A stretch of DNA of 64,000 bases from Epiperipatus broadwayi (taxonomy: Eukaryota > Onychophora > Udeonychophora > Euonychophora > Peripatidae), in assembly GCA_028023455.1 (NCBI GenBank), contig JAQFVV010012513.1, positions 2,352,001 to 2,416,000 on the forward strand, given 5' to 3'. Position 1 is the first letter of the stretch, and every line of letters begins with the position of its first letter. Made by a program: the position numbers and the translations under genes. The notes under the pieces were generated by a model. It was not told the origin of the DNA. It did no database searches and worked only from the letters and a program-made list of their open reading frames with translations. This document shows positions 22,180-35,569 of the stretch, piece by piece.

Positions 22180-24950
22180 ATATACTGTGTTTTAAAATAT
22201 TTATTTCCCGTTTTAATTTTAATAACTCTATACTTCTATTTAAATGAATATAATGTGATTCAAAACATTTATTTCACATTTTAATTTCAATACCTTTAGA
22301 CCTTTATATTCACGACATTATTCATATTATGCGTGTGTGTGCATCCAAGCAACAATAATATTGAAAACAATATTTTCTACACTCTATCCATTCATCAAGA
22401 AAATATCAAACAATTATTTTATTTTGGACAATGTCGTAAACCATCCAAAAAATAAGACACTAATATTATATCAAGAATTAATTTAACTATTTATCTGGCC
22501 ACATATTAAATAACACAGAGCTATATTTTCATGATTATACAGACTACATGTTCCAAGGGAAATTCATATGAGGAGCTAATAAACTCTTTACTTAACACTT
22601 CTACAATAATTCATCTAATTCTGAAATATACTGTTGGTGGGAACTTTTCCTCATCACGAAGACTCTAAGAAAAGCATCACTTAACTTCAAAACTATCATT
22701 TCATAATATGCGTATAATATAAACTAGGCTCTACTCATGAAAATTATTAAAATATACTAATTAAGCAAAATCTTTTATCCCTACAAATATTAGAACGCAT
22801 CCAGATTAGTTTTCATTCACAAAGTTCTTCTACATATTGAACATTATATATACACACTGGCAGACAAATACACACAGATAAACTACTAATCCATTCAATT
22901 CTTTAGAATACTACATCTGAAATTTATACATAAAATATTCACAAACTGAACTTTATTAAACAAGTGTTATAATTGTGCAAACAGAAACACACACGTGAAC
23001 AAGAATATACAAAAAAAAATTCTAAGTTATATACTATGCAAGCAATGCGGTAATTAAATAATACATTAAGGTATAACCTTTAATTCAGAATAAACTTTAA
23101 GTTACTTTTAGAATTTAATAGGTATAATTATTATGAACGAGTTTCTTTATCATCTCTAGCAAACTATTTCAATTATACGTTCATTGATTTTATAGCCAAA
23201 ATTCTCACTTTTGAGATAATAAAATATACAAAATAAATGTAAACCTCTCTCTAATAATATAATAATATATATATATATATATTCTTTCCTTTACCTTCGT
23301 AAAAGAAAAATAAGACATTTGTATAAAATCAATTTTTACAAACGTATCCACTACCGTGAATACACATCTGAGATGCTCTAGAAGTTTCTAATAGCACAAA
23401 ATTACAAACAAAACATGGTAATAAGTATGCCTATCTATCTATAATATACATTAATAATGACAAGTAATTAAAAAAAATAAAGAAACAAAAATCATTCTTT
23501 CTTTGACTTAAAATAAAAAGTTCACTTGCAAAGTTCTACTCCGGGTTTATGAAACAATATGGGGATTGATTCCAAACTGAATTTGAACATAAAATAAATT
23601 TCTGTAGGATAACTAAAAAATATATAATCATAACTTAAATCTGATCCAATATCTCCAATGTTTGTAGTGCAACTACTTGAGCCTATTACAGCACACATAA
23701 GTCATCAATTTTTATTATTATGATGGAAATATGAAAGACATTTTTAGCTACAGTTGAACAGGAATTATTTTATTCACTCTGTAATAGTTTTAAATTAAGT
23801 AAGCCATAGTTCTGAATAAATTTCTTAAATAGCATTTGACATTTTATAATCTAGTATATGCATAGTTTATTTTTAAATATTGCCAATTAATATATCATGA
23901 TTCATTAGTAATTCCACAATTAATAATACTTTATTCTTATAGCGCATCTTTATCAAAGAGAACAGAAACACAAATCGCACTCCCATCCTTTCATCCGATT
24001 TAAGCAAACATTTAAAGAGTAACATCCTTTGATTATTTGAGTAATTCACATTTTATTTTTTTCATTAAAAATATATATTATTTTTAGAAATACCAGATAA
24101 ATAAATACTGTCATTTTATTTTTTAAATTAATTTAAGCATGATATATCAAAATACACATATCCTTAATTTTACATTTAACTTTCATAAAAGCATAATACA
24201 GAAGATGGTGAAAAATCAATATAAATTCTGAAAAACAGTACTACATACATTTCCAAGATATATTAGAAGACACATGTGGATTAGTTATATAACAATAATG
24301 TTCATGCACTCTATCTTCTTTCTTAATTATAGATAAATAAAGTAATGCCATCTTAACACCAACAATATACATTTTTAAATATTAATAAGTATGAGATGGT
24401 TAATTCAAATGTCTAAATTAAGGAGAGAAATGAAAAACTAATGTACCCTCTTAAATTTTTAGCCCTGCATTTCCAATTGAAAACCTTTCTGTAATGAATT
24501 TCTTATAACTTTTCCAGAAGTTTACTCCAAAGCTTTTTTAAAATCAATTTGACTTCAGCAACTGGCTGCAATTACAATTATAATGAGCATTGGCTGCAAT
24601 TATCACAATAATGAGCAATTTTTACTGGAAGCTATCTGTTAAATAGATATTTCTTTTCCCCTAGCAAAAGGTCATTTCCCTTCTAAAGGTTAATCCCACA
24701 TTTTTGTACTTAAGATAATTACATATTCAAGAAATCTTTTCTTTAAAAAAAAAATCATTCTGATTTTTACAATTAAATCAAGATAAAAAAAATAATAAAA
24801 TAAATAGCTTTTACAAACTTGAAAGAAATGAATATTAATTGTTAAACAAAAATGATTAATACTTTATTTAATTTGTAAATTAATTCACCTATCCAAATAT
24901 CCATTAATCATTGAATATATATATATATGTTAAAACGAAGATTTGCACGG
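22180..24950. other. AT-rich DNA without recognised gene
   Basis: No family or gene is recognised. A short direct duplication around GGCTGCAATTA and AATGAGCA lies at 24,560-24,620. Confidence 0.35.
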
Positions 24951-24954
24951 GTTA

Positions 24955-25012
24955 AATATATAAAATACATATTTTGCGGGTTCATCCGCAAAATATGTAT
25001 TTTATATATATA
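24955..25012. repeat. near-perfect short hairpin
   Basis: TATATAAAATACATATTTTG, CGGG, a TTCA loop, CCGC and AAAATATGTATTTTATATA form a hairpin of about 26 bp with almost no mismatches. It may be a small foldback element. Confidence 0.7.
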
Positions 25013-25537
25013 CTTGTTAAATTATTAAAGATAATTACTGTATTTTAAATGTTTTTATTGTAAATGTACTATTGTTTAATGTTATTAGAAAATGAAAATG
25101 AAGTGAAAATGATGTAGAGTCATACATGTGTGCACATACATTGTAATATAAATATTAAATTATCTTGACTAAATATAATTGAGATGGGTACTAATGTTAA
25201 TAAATTGATAGATATTAATGAATAAGGGATTAGGAAAACATTCAAACCAATACTAAACACTAACATAAAATAACTTTGCATCCTTCTGATAAAATATACC
25301 GATTCCTATAATAAATAACCTCTCTCTCTTGCATTAAATACTTCCTTAACTATAATCATAATACCAAATACTTATAAAGTGGTTAGTTACATGCATAGGC
25401 ATTCAACATCTAAGCTTTAAACAATTTCCAGCAAAAAAAATTTAAATTCTAAGGTTATTTCATTTTTTTAATACAATATAACTATTAAATGCAGATACAA
25501 AGTATCTCAATTCCTTGTGCCCATTCGGAGGGTCACA

Positions 25538-25625
25538 ATATATATATATATATATATATTAGTATTAATAATGGCAGAGATATCATATATATATATATAT
25601 ATTAGTATTAACAATGGCAGAGAAC
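25538..25625. repeat. 61-bp tandem duplication around TA tracts
   Basis: ATATTAGTATTAATAATGGC-AGAGA is repeated about 61 bp later as ATATTAGTATTAACAATGGC-AGAGA. Each copy is preceded by a (TA)n tract. Confidence 0.75.
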
Positions 25626-25805
25626 CAAGACTTCCATACATATATATATAATATAGGAGATTTGAACACAGTCTACTAAGCTCCTTCACACTATCTCATA
25701 CAACTGATATTCTAGATATATAAATATATTTGTATTTAAAATATTATGCATATATATGTTTACATACATACATATATATATAACAATAAAAATATTAAAT
25801 GTAGT

Positions 25806-25990
25806 GGTAATTAACTATTATATTGAGTCTTTTCAATCTTCAGAACTTCCAGTTAATTTTTTTTAACTCTCCTCAACTGCTGTTAAATTCAAAAAATGTA
25901 ACAAAAGCAAACAGCAGTTGAGGAAGATTAAGGAATTAGACAAAAGTACTTCTTCTGATTGAAAAGACTGCCTATAACAGTTAATTACCT
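25806..25990. repeat. foldback element, about 85-bp arms
   Basis: GGTAATTAACT, GTCTTTTCAATC and CTCAACTGCTGTT on the left are mirrored by AACAGCAGTTGAG, GATTGAAAAGAC and AGTTAATTACC on the right. The loop is about 20 nt. It has no coding capacity. Confidence 0.7.
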
Positions 25991-26530
25991 TTATATTTAT
26001 TATTTCTATTGATATTATGATAGTTTTTTGATTAATGGTCATTTTATTTGTATTATGTTCAATTTTCAATTTGCAGTTTTAATACATAAGTTAATATTGT
26101 AGTAGTTTTCTAAACTGTTGGAAAATTTTAAAGCCAACCTATTGCAACTCTTGTTATAAACTTTATAAATGTCCGGTTTATGTATATATGTTTATATAAA
26201 TACAAGTATGCGATTTAGAGAATGTACTACTGTTATTAATAATTATGCTTTCTAAACAAAGTATTTGTGAATGTTGATTACTGTGCTGTTCAAAACTCAA
26301 TTATGGCAGAACTATTATATATAGAACTAGATTGATATAAAAAATAGTTAATCTATGTTTAAATTAGCAAGCCAATAAATTGACACCACCACCTAGAATT
26401 AATTCCCATTAGTGCACAAATGTAGATAGACAGATAGATAAATAGATAGATAAATATACAGATAAATTTTGATCACTATAATGGTCAAATATCTAATATA
26501 ATTTATTTGTCCACAATGTTGTCTCAAATA

Positions 26531-26732
26531 CATAAATAAATAATCAATTAAACAAGATTGAAATAAACAACAATTAATAACTATATTTAAATATTTATCA
26601 AACCGGCTTTCATCTCCATTGAGACCTTCTCAAGAGATGAAAATGGAGATGAAAGCCGATTTGATAAATATTTAAATATAGTTATTAGTAGTTGTTTATT
26701 TCAATCTTGTTTGATTGATTATTTATTTAGAT
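26531..26732. repeat. long hairpin, about 88-bp arms
   Basis: TAATCAATTAAACAAGATTG, AACTATATTTAAATATTTATC and GGCTTTCATCTCCATT are mirrored by AATGGAGATGAAAGCC, GATAAATATTTAAATATAG and CAATCTTGTTTGATTGATTA. The loop is GAGACCTTCTCAAGAGATGA. High arm identity suggests a recent foldback, or an RNA hairpin if transcribed. Confidence 0.8.
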
Positions 26733-26739
26733 AAATTTT

Positions 26740-27310
26740 GGTTCAGCAATTAATATTCAAAATAGTATTTTTTTATTAGTCAATAATGCAATGAAATTCT
26801 CAGAAACTTTCAATTTGAATAATATCAACTTGAGACTGTGAGCCAATTTAAACATCTTGGTTACTTTTTATGTAGCAGATAGGGTTAAAAGTTGGGTTGC
26901 GTAGGGATAGAAGTTGGGTTGCAGAAAACACTCTGACGTATTGCTTCTGATTTTAATGAGATAACTGATAAAGTATTTTGCCAAAAAAATTACTGCCATC
27001 AAATTAGCTATATACAGAACTGTTATTTTACTTAATTTATTATATGAAAGAGAAATTTGGATCTTATATATATATATATATATATATATTGTTACCGAGT
27101 TTGATCCGCAGAAGATCATACTTAAACTGCAAATGGTTTAGTTGGTTACAACCTTATTTTATAATACATTTATAATCTTATTTAATTATAAATATTACAT
27201 GACCAAACCAGCACGTTCAAGCAAAGTGGAAAATATTATTGATAGTTTTATCTGTCAATAATACCCACAATCAGATCAAGCTATGCAATGCATAACATTA
27301 TCACATTTCC
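26740..27310. other. AT-rich DNA without recognised gene
   Basis: There is a (TA)n tract at 27,065-27,089. Nothing else is recognised. Confidence 0.35.
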
Positions 27311-27324
27311 AGATGGTGGCCCAC

Positions 27325-27480
27325 CTTGGCTGCTAGATTCAAACCCCTACTATCCAAACACTTTATTTGTTTCAGAGTAAACCCAGGGCGCCAGCTAGTC
27401 TAAGACTAACATGTTCATACAGTAGGCCCATAATCCAGTGCTCGAAAAATCCCTTAACTAGCTCAGCTACTTGTAATCAA
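27325..27480 (-). repeat. tRNA-like SINE relic
   Basis: The minus strand reads GTAGCTGAGCTAGTTAAGGG (box A-like, as in TAGCTCAGTTGGTTA), then CGAGCACTGGATTATGGGCC. Further on come GGCGCCCTGGGTTTACTCTG and GGGGTTTGAATCTAGC (box B-like). The spacing from box A to the last box B-like word is too long for a tRNA, so this may be a rearranged or composite SINE. A GGGCGCCA.CTAG word also occurs at 46,965. Confidence 0.4.
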
Positions 27481-27489
27481 TAACAAATT

Positions 27490-28770
27490 ATAGTTTCAAT
27501 TAGTAGAGAAAAGAATTGACTGACAAATAAAGCTTTAAGTTTAAAGACAATTTATTTTAATCAACATTTATTAAACTAATTTTAAATATCTTATTTAACT
27601 AATATAACACACACCCATTTAAATTTAACACACTATAATATATTATGAGAAAGCATTAAATAATATTTGAAATACAAAATAAAATGAAATTAAGATACTA
27701 GCACATGAATACTCACAACATTTTAAACACACATATTAATAGTTCATCTATGGGTGCTATAGAGTTATTAAATTAGACTTTTGAGGCTTTACGAATGCGA
27801 TGACTACTTTATTAATGAGTATAAGAAAAATGTTATTACCTAGGATTTTGAACATGGATACTTCTTACTGTTTGCTGCTTCTGATGAAATATTTCTAACC
27901 AGTTAGATTTGAAGTTTCCTTGTGGAAATTTGATGCTGATTATTCTGAGGCATTTTCTTTAAGACAATTAGATATTGAGCGGCTTCAGGTTGTTACACAG
28001 GTATCACTTTTATCTGGTAGTTGGCTGTTTTCATCAGACTTCAGGCTGGAGAAAGTCATATGTTTTCTAAGGTTTTAACACTGCATTCTGATATAATTCA
28101 CTGATAGATTGTACTGCTGCTAGCTCAAATGCCACTGACTCGACTCAAACTCAACTCTAATGCAACTAACTCATCTGACTGTCTGATAAAAAAATTATCT
28201 ATTTATGCATGAAGCATGTTTTCATTTTTATATCCTCTGGCAATATCTGTTGTCAAAGTTCTTTTGGTAATCTTTTAATTACATGTTTTTGAAGATCATT
28301 TAATTAGTAGCCATGCAAATATGTTGTTTTTATATCTTTAATTAGTAGCCATCACTGTGTTTTTACATATATTTTTTCCTTTATTTCATTTTAATCTTTA
28401 TTTTTATGTGGTTTTTTTTTCAATATAATTTTAACACACATGTATACATGCATTTATTATATATTTTATTAATAAGTTTACATTTACGCACATGTATAAT
28501 TTATTCTAATAAACTCAAATGAAAAGAGATTTATATTTTTAAACTTTAAGTTATATTTTAATCAATAATAATAAAAAACCCTTTACTTCTTTTATAAAAC
28601 TTTTGGTTTGTTTCTACAGCAAACTCCCCCTCCCCCCTTTTAATTAATTAATTGTAACTTTTATTTCAAAACTCTTAAACTTTTAATTTTGTTTTCTTTT
28701 ATGAAAGATTTCTATTTTAATAATTTTTAAACAAAATTATTATGTGCCAACACAATGTTGGTACTATATA
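27490..28770. other. mixed AT-rich DNA with a GC-richer unassigned segment
   Basis: 27,770-28,190 has higher GC and few runs (for example GAGGCTTTACGAATGCGATG and GGCTTCAGGTTGTTACACAG). It looks like part of an element or transcribed sequence but has no open frame that I recognise. Confidence 0.3.
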
Positions 28771-28783
28771 TATATATATATAT

Positions 28784-28885
28784 ATTGTTAAAATGTTGTT
28801 GCCTTGACAATAGTTTGAGATTGTTGATTGTTATTGATATTGGGATTGACTAAGTGTTTACTGGTTTTTAATGATATATATATAT
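28784..28885 (+). repeat. dispersed repeat, second copy at 46.84-46.94 kb
   Basis: GTTGCCTTGACAATAGTTTGA, then ATTGTTGATT, ATATTGGGA and TAAGTGTT, then TTTTAATGATATATATA are shared in order with 46,857-46,941. Both copies end in TA tracts, and both contain the self-complementary word TTGCCTTGACAA. Confidence 0.7.
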
Positions 28886-28924
28886 AATATTTAAATATTT
28901 GTATATTTTTTATTCTAAACTTAT

Positions 28925-29240
28925 TATAAGAAAATTGAACTCATACACCTGACCACATATATGTGAAAAATATAAATGATATCCAATATACATATTTTCT
29001 GCTGAACCAGCACTAGTCAATTGGTCAAGATCACTATCTCCAACACATATATACAGTCACTGTTCAGTTTATATTAAGACAGCAAATCTTCAAACTTTAT
29101 TGGACAAGCTTCAGTCTTCTCCATTCTCTAACTCTTCAGCCATCCATATCATTGAAAATCCAAGGATGAAATGCTCAAAGCACTTGATGATGCCAATATT
29201 ATTGTCATATCCATGTTGACCTTAAGTCAATATCAGAATG
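28925..29240 (-). mobile_element. H1 family copy with hammerhead relic (28,983-29,024)
   Basis: On the minus strand CCAA, TTGACTA (decayed core), GTGCT-GGTTC-AGCA (intact stem II), GAAA, a short stem III ATA/TAT, A and TTGG are in the right order. Upstream on the minus strand lie GATTTGCTGTCTTAATATAA, AAGCTTGTCC and CATATCATTGAAAATC, which match the 36.6-kb copy. The box B side is internally deleted. The core changes should prevent cleavage. Confidence 0.7.
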
Positions 29241-29249
29241 TACTAGAAA

Positions 29250-30960
29250 AATTCCCTTTAATGATACCCAATAAAATTCTAAAAATACATGACATGCAAT
29301 CATTATCTCCTTCAAACTTTTGGACATAATATTATGAATTTCAATATAATAAAATGCAATGTTTATTGGATTGGAATGATCAATATATGATGTATTTAAG
29401 ACATTTTATGAATCTGAATATGGTTTTTATGGGATAATTAATTATTGTTTACATTGCGAAGATTAGCTCAAATACATTCTCCAGAAGTGCATTATTGATT
29501 TGCATTTTGGTGATATAGCTGAAAATATAATACAATGGAGGGCTGCAATAAGACAAGATGTTTAAGTGTTTCAGACACAAGGGCTGCTGAAGAAGTTATA
29601 AAATGACATTTCAAAGTTGCAAATGGAAATGTTCTATATTTGTTCATATGTGTGGTTCAAGAAATGGTTTATGTAATCATTGAAAAACTCATCCTTGTGA
29701 CTGTATGTTATTTATTTGTCTTTCTATTTTTTTTACTCTTGAATTGTAATGACTATATTCCTTTATCAGTGACTAGTTGTTGATGATGACGAAGTATTTA
29801 TATATAAATGTATAATTTTAAAATATAATTGAGAATATATGCAATATTTCACAATGTAATGCTTGTAACATGATTAACAGAACAAAACTGATCTTTGTTT
29901 ATTTGAAACTGATTAATTTTTATCTTGAAATAAATAACGTGGCCAATAAAGGAATAAAATTGCTTTGATTTTTTTTTTTTGTTTTAATCAGAGTCGTGAT
30001 TGAAATTTTAAGATTCCAATAAAAATAAACAATGCTAACAGTTCATTTATGCACATTATAAATACAAATTATTTATTATATCAACAGTTTTGACTATCCA
30101 ATGGTCTTGAGTTTTATTTTTGTTTTGAAACATTAGTTTATCCAATTAAACGCAACTGTTTTGTTCAGATTGACATTTCAATACTCACTTGTCACATGAT
30201 TGTTTTAGAAATTAGTTGGGCAATATATTATTAATGAAAAATACATTATTTAAAATTTGTTGATATTAATCAAGTTTTAAAAATAATTATTAAATTTTTG
30301 TAAAAGTGAATGAAAACGAAATAGTTTTTAAATTGTAAAGCAAAACCCTCTCTACAAGAGGACAATGAAGAAAAAAAATATAACTTATAATAGACAAAAA
30401 TGAAGTTGTGAAGTTAAAAACTTATGGCCTTTCTTATTTGTTTCATTTTGTAACTATTAAGTTATAAATATCCATTTGCCCAGCTATAATGGATAATCAG
30501 TAACATTATCATTAATCATTTAACTAAAGGAAAAGAAAATTAATCATGGTTAGAAACAGAAATATTATGTTTCATACATGGCCATGGTAGGATGATATAA
30601 TAATTACTTTTGTGTGTACATATGTTAATTCTAATATTCTCATGTATAAATTATGAATTCATAGTATTATTTCTAGGAACTTCTGTGTAATAAAAATATA
30701 GTAGCTAAATAGTTAATGTCTCAGTACAATAACAAGTACTTTCCTCAATACTATGTCTTTCTCAAATCATGAGAATATTTGAAAAAATCTATTGGAGGAT
30801 AAAATATTTTTTAAAAGTAAAATAACTATTAAAATCTCACCACACACATTCTTATGATTTGAGAAAAATGATCTGGGGAAGATACTTAGTATTGTATTGA
30901 AAGGACATCTATATTGCAACTATATTTTTATTATATGGAATTTCCCAGAAATAATACTAT
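29250..30960. other. AT-rich DNA without recognised gene
   Basis: 29,440-29,700 is slightly GC-richer (GAGGGCTGCAATAAGACAAG), but no frame or family is recognised. The rest is featureless. Confidence 0.35.
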
Positions 30961-30963
30961 GAA

Positions 30964-31286
<323 letters not shown>

Positions 31287-31289
31287 ATA

Positions 31290-32670
31290 TATATACAACT
31301 CTTATTTCATTATATATTCTTGAAACATGAATAACTCATTGTATTTTTATGTTAGACTATTAACGAAAAACACCATCATCACAAATCCTCATGAAAACAA
31401 TATGAATAACCAATATCTGGAAAAGATGTGATCCCAAGATGCATTCCATGTTGTACCAACATTCTCTTTTGGCTTTGGTCATAATCCCTTATGCATAGCT
31501 TTCTTCTTCAGTGTTTGTGATTTCAAATCGATACTGTTTTCCTGAAAGTTTTGTGATGATTGTAATTTATTTGTAGTTTTAAATAAAGTTAAATTTTCCT
31601 AAATACATTCAATATTATAGAAATAGTCCAATATATAAATACAATCAAATTGCTACAATTTGCTCTACAAATGTTGAATTTATCTTTGACACCATTTAGT
31701 AAATACATTAATTACCAATTATTTGTTGAATTATACAATATATTCCCAGCCAATAAACCCATTAAAATATTGTACCATTAATCTAACTCCATCTACTTTT
31801 CCTTGTGTATTATCTTTTTTAGATATATTTAAAACTTTCATTCCATTATATATTTTTTAAACTGAAATAAAAATGTCTGTAAAAAAATCATTCACTTCCA
31901 AGATGCATTTTATGTTGGATCAGTATTCTTCAGCTGACCTAGGCCCCAATCTTTTGCTCAGGTATTCATCAATAAATATTAAATGAATGATGAAATGATG
32001 AGATTAATTAGTTCAACAGGAAATGCATTTTGGTTAACATTAATCAATTTTGAATATCTTTATTACTGTTTTAGGAATCTGTATGGTAATGGGAATTTTA
32101 AATAGATCTAAAAAGAATAGAACATGAAAAAAGATATATGTACTTACATTTTATGTTCTTCAAATGGGCTTTTTTGAATTAGGAATAATATGATAATCTC
32201 TAGCCTAATATATAATTAGTAATGATCAGAAACATGTATATCTGTAATGTATTAAATCAAAGTTGTGAATATAGAACGTTTGACATCTGCAAATCAGTTT
32301 TTATTAATTTCATATTGATATATAGTAGACTAATGATAATAAAGTCTGAATTATGTCTTGGGGAATATGTTTATTTTTAATGTGCCTTTATTTATTTTTT
32401 AAAAATGTGTTGTGGAATTGAGTTTTAAGTATATCTAAAAATGATATTACATATCGAAAAGAAAAAACAAGGTGAATTATTTCATTTGCTTATATTTAGT
32501 TTAAAAATCCATGTAAGTTCTTCTTTAACAGAGTTTAAATTTTATATTCAGGGGATAGGAAGAATAAGTATTAATGTATTATCTAAAGTAGACGATATCA
32601 AAATTGTGAGTGCATATTGTTTGGTATTTGTAGATCAGTTTGTTTGTTGTAATGTAATCTAAAATGAATT
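31290..32670. other. AT-rich DNA without recognised gene
   Basis: 31,430-31,460 and 31,900-31,930 share the words CAAGATGCATT and ATGTTG. The similarity is too short to define a repeat. Confidence 0.35.
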
Positions 32671-32677
32671 CTGAACT

Positions 32678-35560
32678 ATCATTCATCATCATCAACCTTT
32701 ATCAGTCCATTGGAGGATGAAGTTCTCTCCAAGTTTAATCCATCTCCAATCTTTAGCCTTTCTTCTCCACATCATGCCTACATACATTCTTATTTCCTCT
32801 ATTTGGTTTATAAGTAATCTCTTTCTGGGTCTTTTACATTCTCTTGGAATCCAGTTTAATATTTCAATTGTCCATCTATTATTATGTCTTCTAGAAATAT
32901 ATCCAGCCCAACTCCACTTCAGTCTTTTAATCCTTTCACTGATGGTGGTAACACCTGTTTCTTCTCCTCCCCATGTATTGCATTTTCAATTTCTTCTAGG
33001 TACTCTTAACATCCATCTCTTCCTAATTCTTTGAGTGGTATGAAGTCTCTGTTTTTTTCTATTAAGTGTCCAAATTTCATACTCATAAGTAAGAAGAACT
33101 GGTAAACCACATTTATTAAAAAACTTTTCTTTTCAAACATATAGGCATATTTCCTTTAAATATTAAGTTACTTCTACCAAAAGCACTCCAATCAAGTTTA
33201 ATTCTATGATTAATTTCATCCATTATGTTTCATCTGTAAGAATAATCTGATGAAGGTATTTGTAGTTGTCAACTTATTTTAACTCATCATTATCAATTTT
33301 TATTTTTATCTTTTGAAAAAATTCATTGAAGATTACTTTAATCTTTTTAATGTTTACTTTTAGGCCTACTTTCTTACTTTCATCTGATAACTCCTGCAAC
33401 ATTTCCTGAAGCCCTGAAGCATTATTTGCAAAAACAACTACATCTTCTGAATAATCTAATTGACTTAAATAATCTTCATTTACTTTTATTTCTTTATCTT
33501 TCCATTTTAATTCACAAAATATTTTGTGCAGTCTTGCTGTTGTATTTTTATAAATATTCTTCAGAATATGATAATATCTTGGTTCTACACCTTGATGATT
33601 CAATGCTTTAATCACTGAAGAAATGTTTATAAATCAAATGGCTTTTCATAATCTACAAATTCAAAACAATGGCAACTCTTATTCATTTGTCCTTTCTATA
33701 ACTTCTTTCAATAATTGAATATGATCTGTCAAGCATGGTTAGCCAAGAGGTCAGTGCAGCAGCCTTGCAAACAAGCAGTTGGTTGCAGATGGTTGTTGTG
33801 GGTTCACCTCCTGGCCAATGCTATGACATATGGAAAAAAATCCAGTTTTTTTTTTGGTTGGTTGAAATCCAAAGTTCTCTGTAGATGAGTTGTAATTATA
33901 TTGGTAAAAATGTTTCATAAACTGATAAAAGACTGATAGATCTGTAATTTCTGATATATCTTTTTCATCACTTTTTTTAAATATTAATATTAATACTACA
34001 TTCTTCCAATTATCTGGTACATCTTTATCATTTAGACATCTGATATATAACTTTGCCAGAGTTTTTTCTATTTCTTCAACTGCTTCTTTTAATATATCGA
34101 TTATAATTTCATCATTACTTTAAGCTTTTCCCTTCTTCATAAATTTAATTGCATGCCTCACTTCTTCATTTAAAATCCTGGGCAATTCAGAAAATATAGG
34201 TTATTGGAGGCACTTGATCTTTATTACTATATAATTATTGATTTGATGTCATCTCTCTTTTTAATAATAGTTTTATTTATTTATTATTGCAGATATGAGT
34301 TTCCTACCAATATCAAAATGATGTTTTACGCTCTTTAATCTCTTCTATAAGTTTTCTAACTAATTCACAATTATACTTTCTTTAACCAAAATATTCAATT
34401 TTTCTTAATGCATCATTTTTATATATTTTCATATTCCTTCTTTTCTTCATTACTTCTCTAGTCTTAGTAAATATTATATTGGTCAATTGCTGCTTTTTTT
34501 CTATCAGCTATCTTTGTTTCATTTCTAAAAGTATATCAGTTATTTTTCTATTAATTTTATTCAAATCTGAATCATGTTCAAAATCTGCTAATATTTGAAA
34601 ATAATTTGCAAGTTCTAATTTAAATTTATTAGAATGTTTCTGAAGATTAGAAATATCAACTGTGAATATTGTTTTCCTTAATAATTTTTGTGTCTCTAGT
34701 TTTGCATTAACACATATCTTACATCTTACTAATCGATGATCACTTTCTGTCTTGAATTTATTAAGGACATTACAATTTTGAAATATGTGTTTACTGTCAG
34801 TCAAAATATAATTCAATTCTGCTGTATCTTCATTGGAATCCTTCCATGTCCATTTCCTTTTAACATTTTTCTCTAAAACAGAATTCATAATGTAAAGTTT
34901 TTATTGTTCTGCAAACTCCACAAGTCCATGTTCTCGCTCACTTCTACTACCATATATTTCCCTACAACATTTTCATCTTTCAATTGTTTATTAATTCTAG
35001 CATTAAAGTCTATCATAACAATTTTAAAATGTTGTTTACTCTGATCAAAAGCCTTTTGTACATTCATATAAAAATCTTCTACTACTTCATCACTATGAGA
35101 ACTTGTTGGGGCATAAACCTGAATTATCTGCATTTAGTATCTGCTATTAAGTTGTATAACTAATCTTGCCACTCTGTCTGATACACCATCAATCTCCACA
35201 ATATTGTTCTTCCACTTTTTGTTTCTAATGTATCTTACTCCACTCGTACTTCCAATATCTGTGTCTTTATAGTAGAATACATATCCACTTTTTAAATCAA
35301 TCATCTCTTCATGCTTTTCTTCTAACTTCACAAAGTCCAATAATGTCCCATTTAATATAAGAGAGTTCTTCTTCCAATTCTTGAAATCTTCCTTCACTTG
35401 AATGTAATCTGTGGTTATAAGTACTTAAATAAAAAGTCATCATCAAGTAACAGCCAGATCCACAATCAGATAATTCATAGCCATCTCCACCTTTGTCCAC
35501 CAATCGTTATCTTGATTGGTGACATTACAGCCTCCTATGAATAAAGGCCATGATTTCATT
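32678..35560 (-). mobile_element. RTE-like LINE, nearly full length, inactivated, interrupted by a SINE
   Basis: The minus strand begins with a 5' region (GGTGGACAAAGGTGGAGATG, about 35,490) and runs through an apurinic-type endonuclease to an RT, ending in a (TGA)n tail at about 32,680-32,696. Endonuclease landmarks in order are IIGLCEVRRK, VYAPTSSHSD, IVMIDFNARI, RKWTWKDSN with LNYILTDSK, and SDHRLV. RT landmarks include LDYSEDVVVF, which replaces the catalytic FADD, and [12 protein letters not shown]. The RT block with GVRQGD is deleted between TTARLHK and IFCELKW. Multiple frameshifts break the ORF into pieces (33,274-33,615; 34,508-34,888; 34,885-35,133; 35,134-35,397; 35,309-35,503). 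RTE elements encode one endonuclease-RT polyprotein of roughly 1000 residues and end in short microsatellite tails, as here. It cannot move, but it is the same family as the 60.2-kb copy. Confidence 0.9.
33732..33840 (+). mobile_element. tRNA-derived SINE inserted in the RTE element
   Basis: Box A-like TTAGCCAAGAGGTCAG (33,739) and box B-like GGGTTCACCTCC (33,800-33,811) lie within a cloverleaf-like head whose ends pair (AGCATGG at 33,732 with CCAATGCT). The tail is ATGACATATGG followed by A7. The second copy at 50.39 kb is similar throughout. The LINE reading resumes at TCCAG (33,841), and about 25 bp of LINE sequence is missing at the junction. It is antisense to the host LINE. Confidence 0.8.
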
Positions 35561-35569
35561 TTTGTCTGT

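Noticed and set aside
27870-27920. CTGATGA at about 27,880 as a hammerhead
   Set aside because: Neither stem II nor GAAA follows; a chance heptamer.
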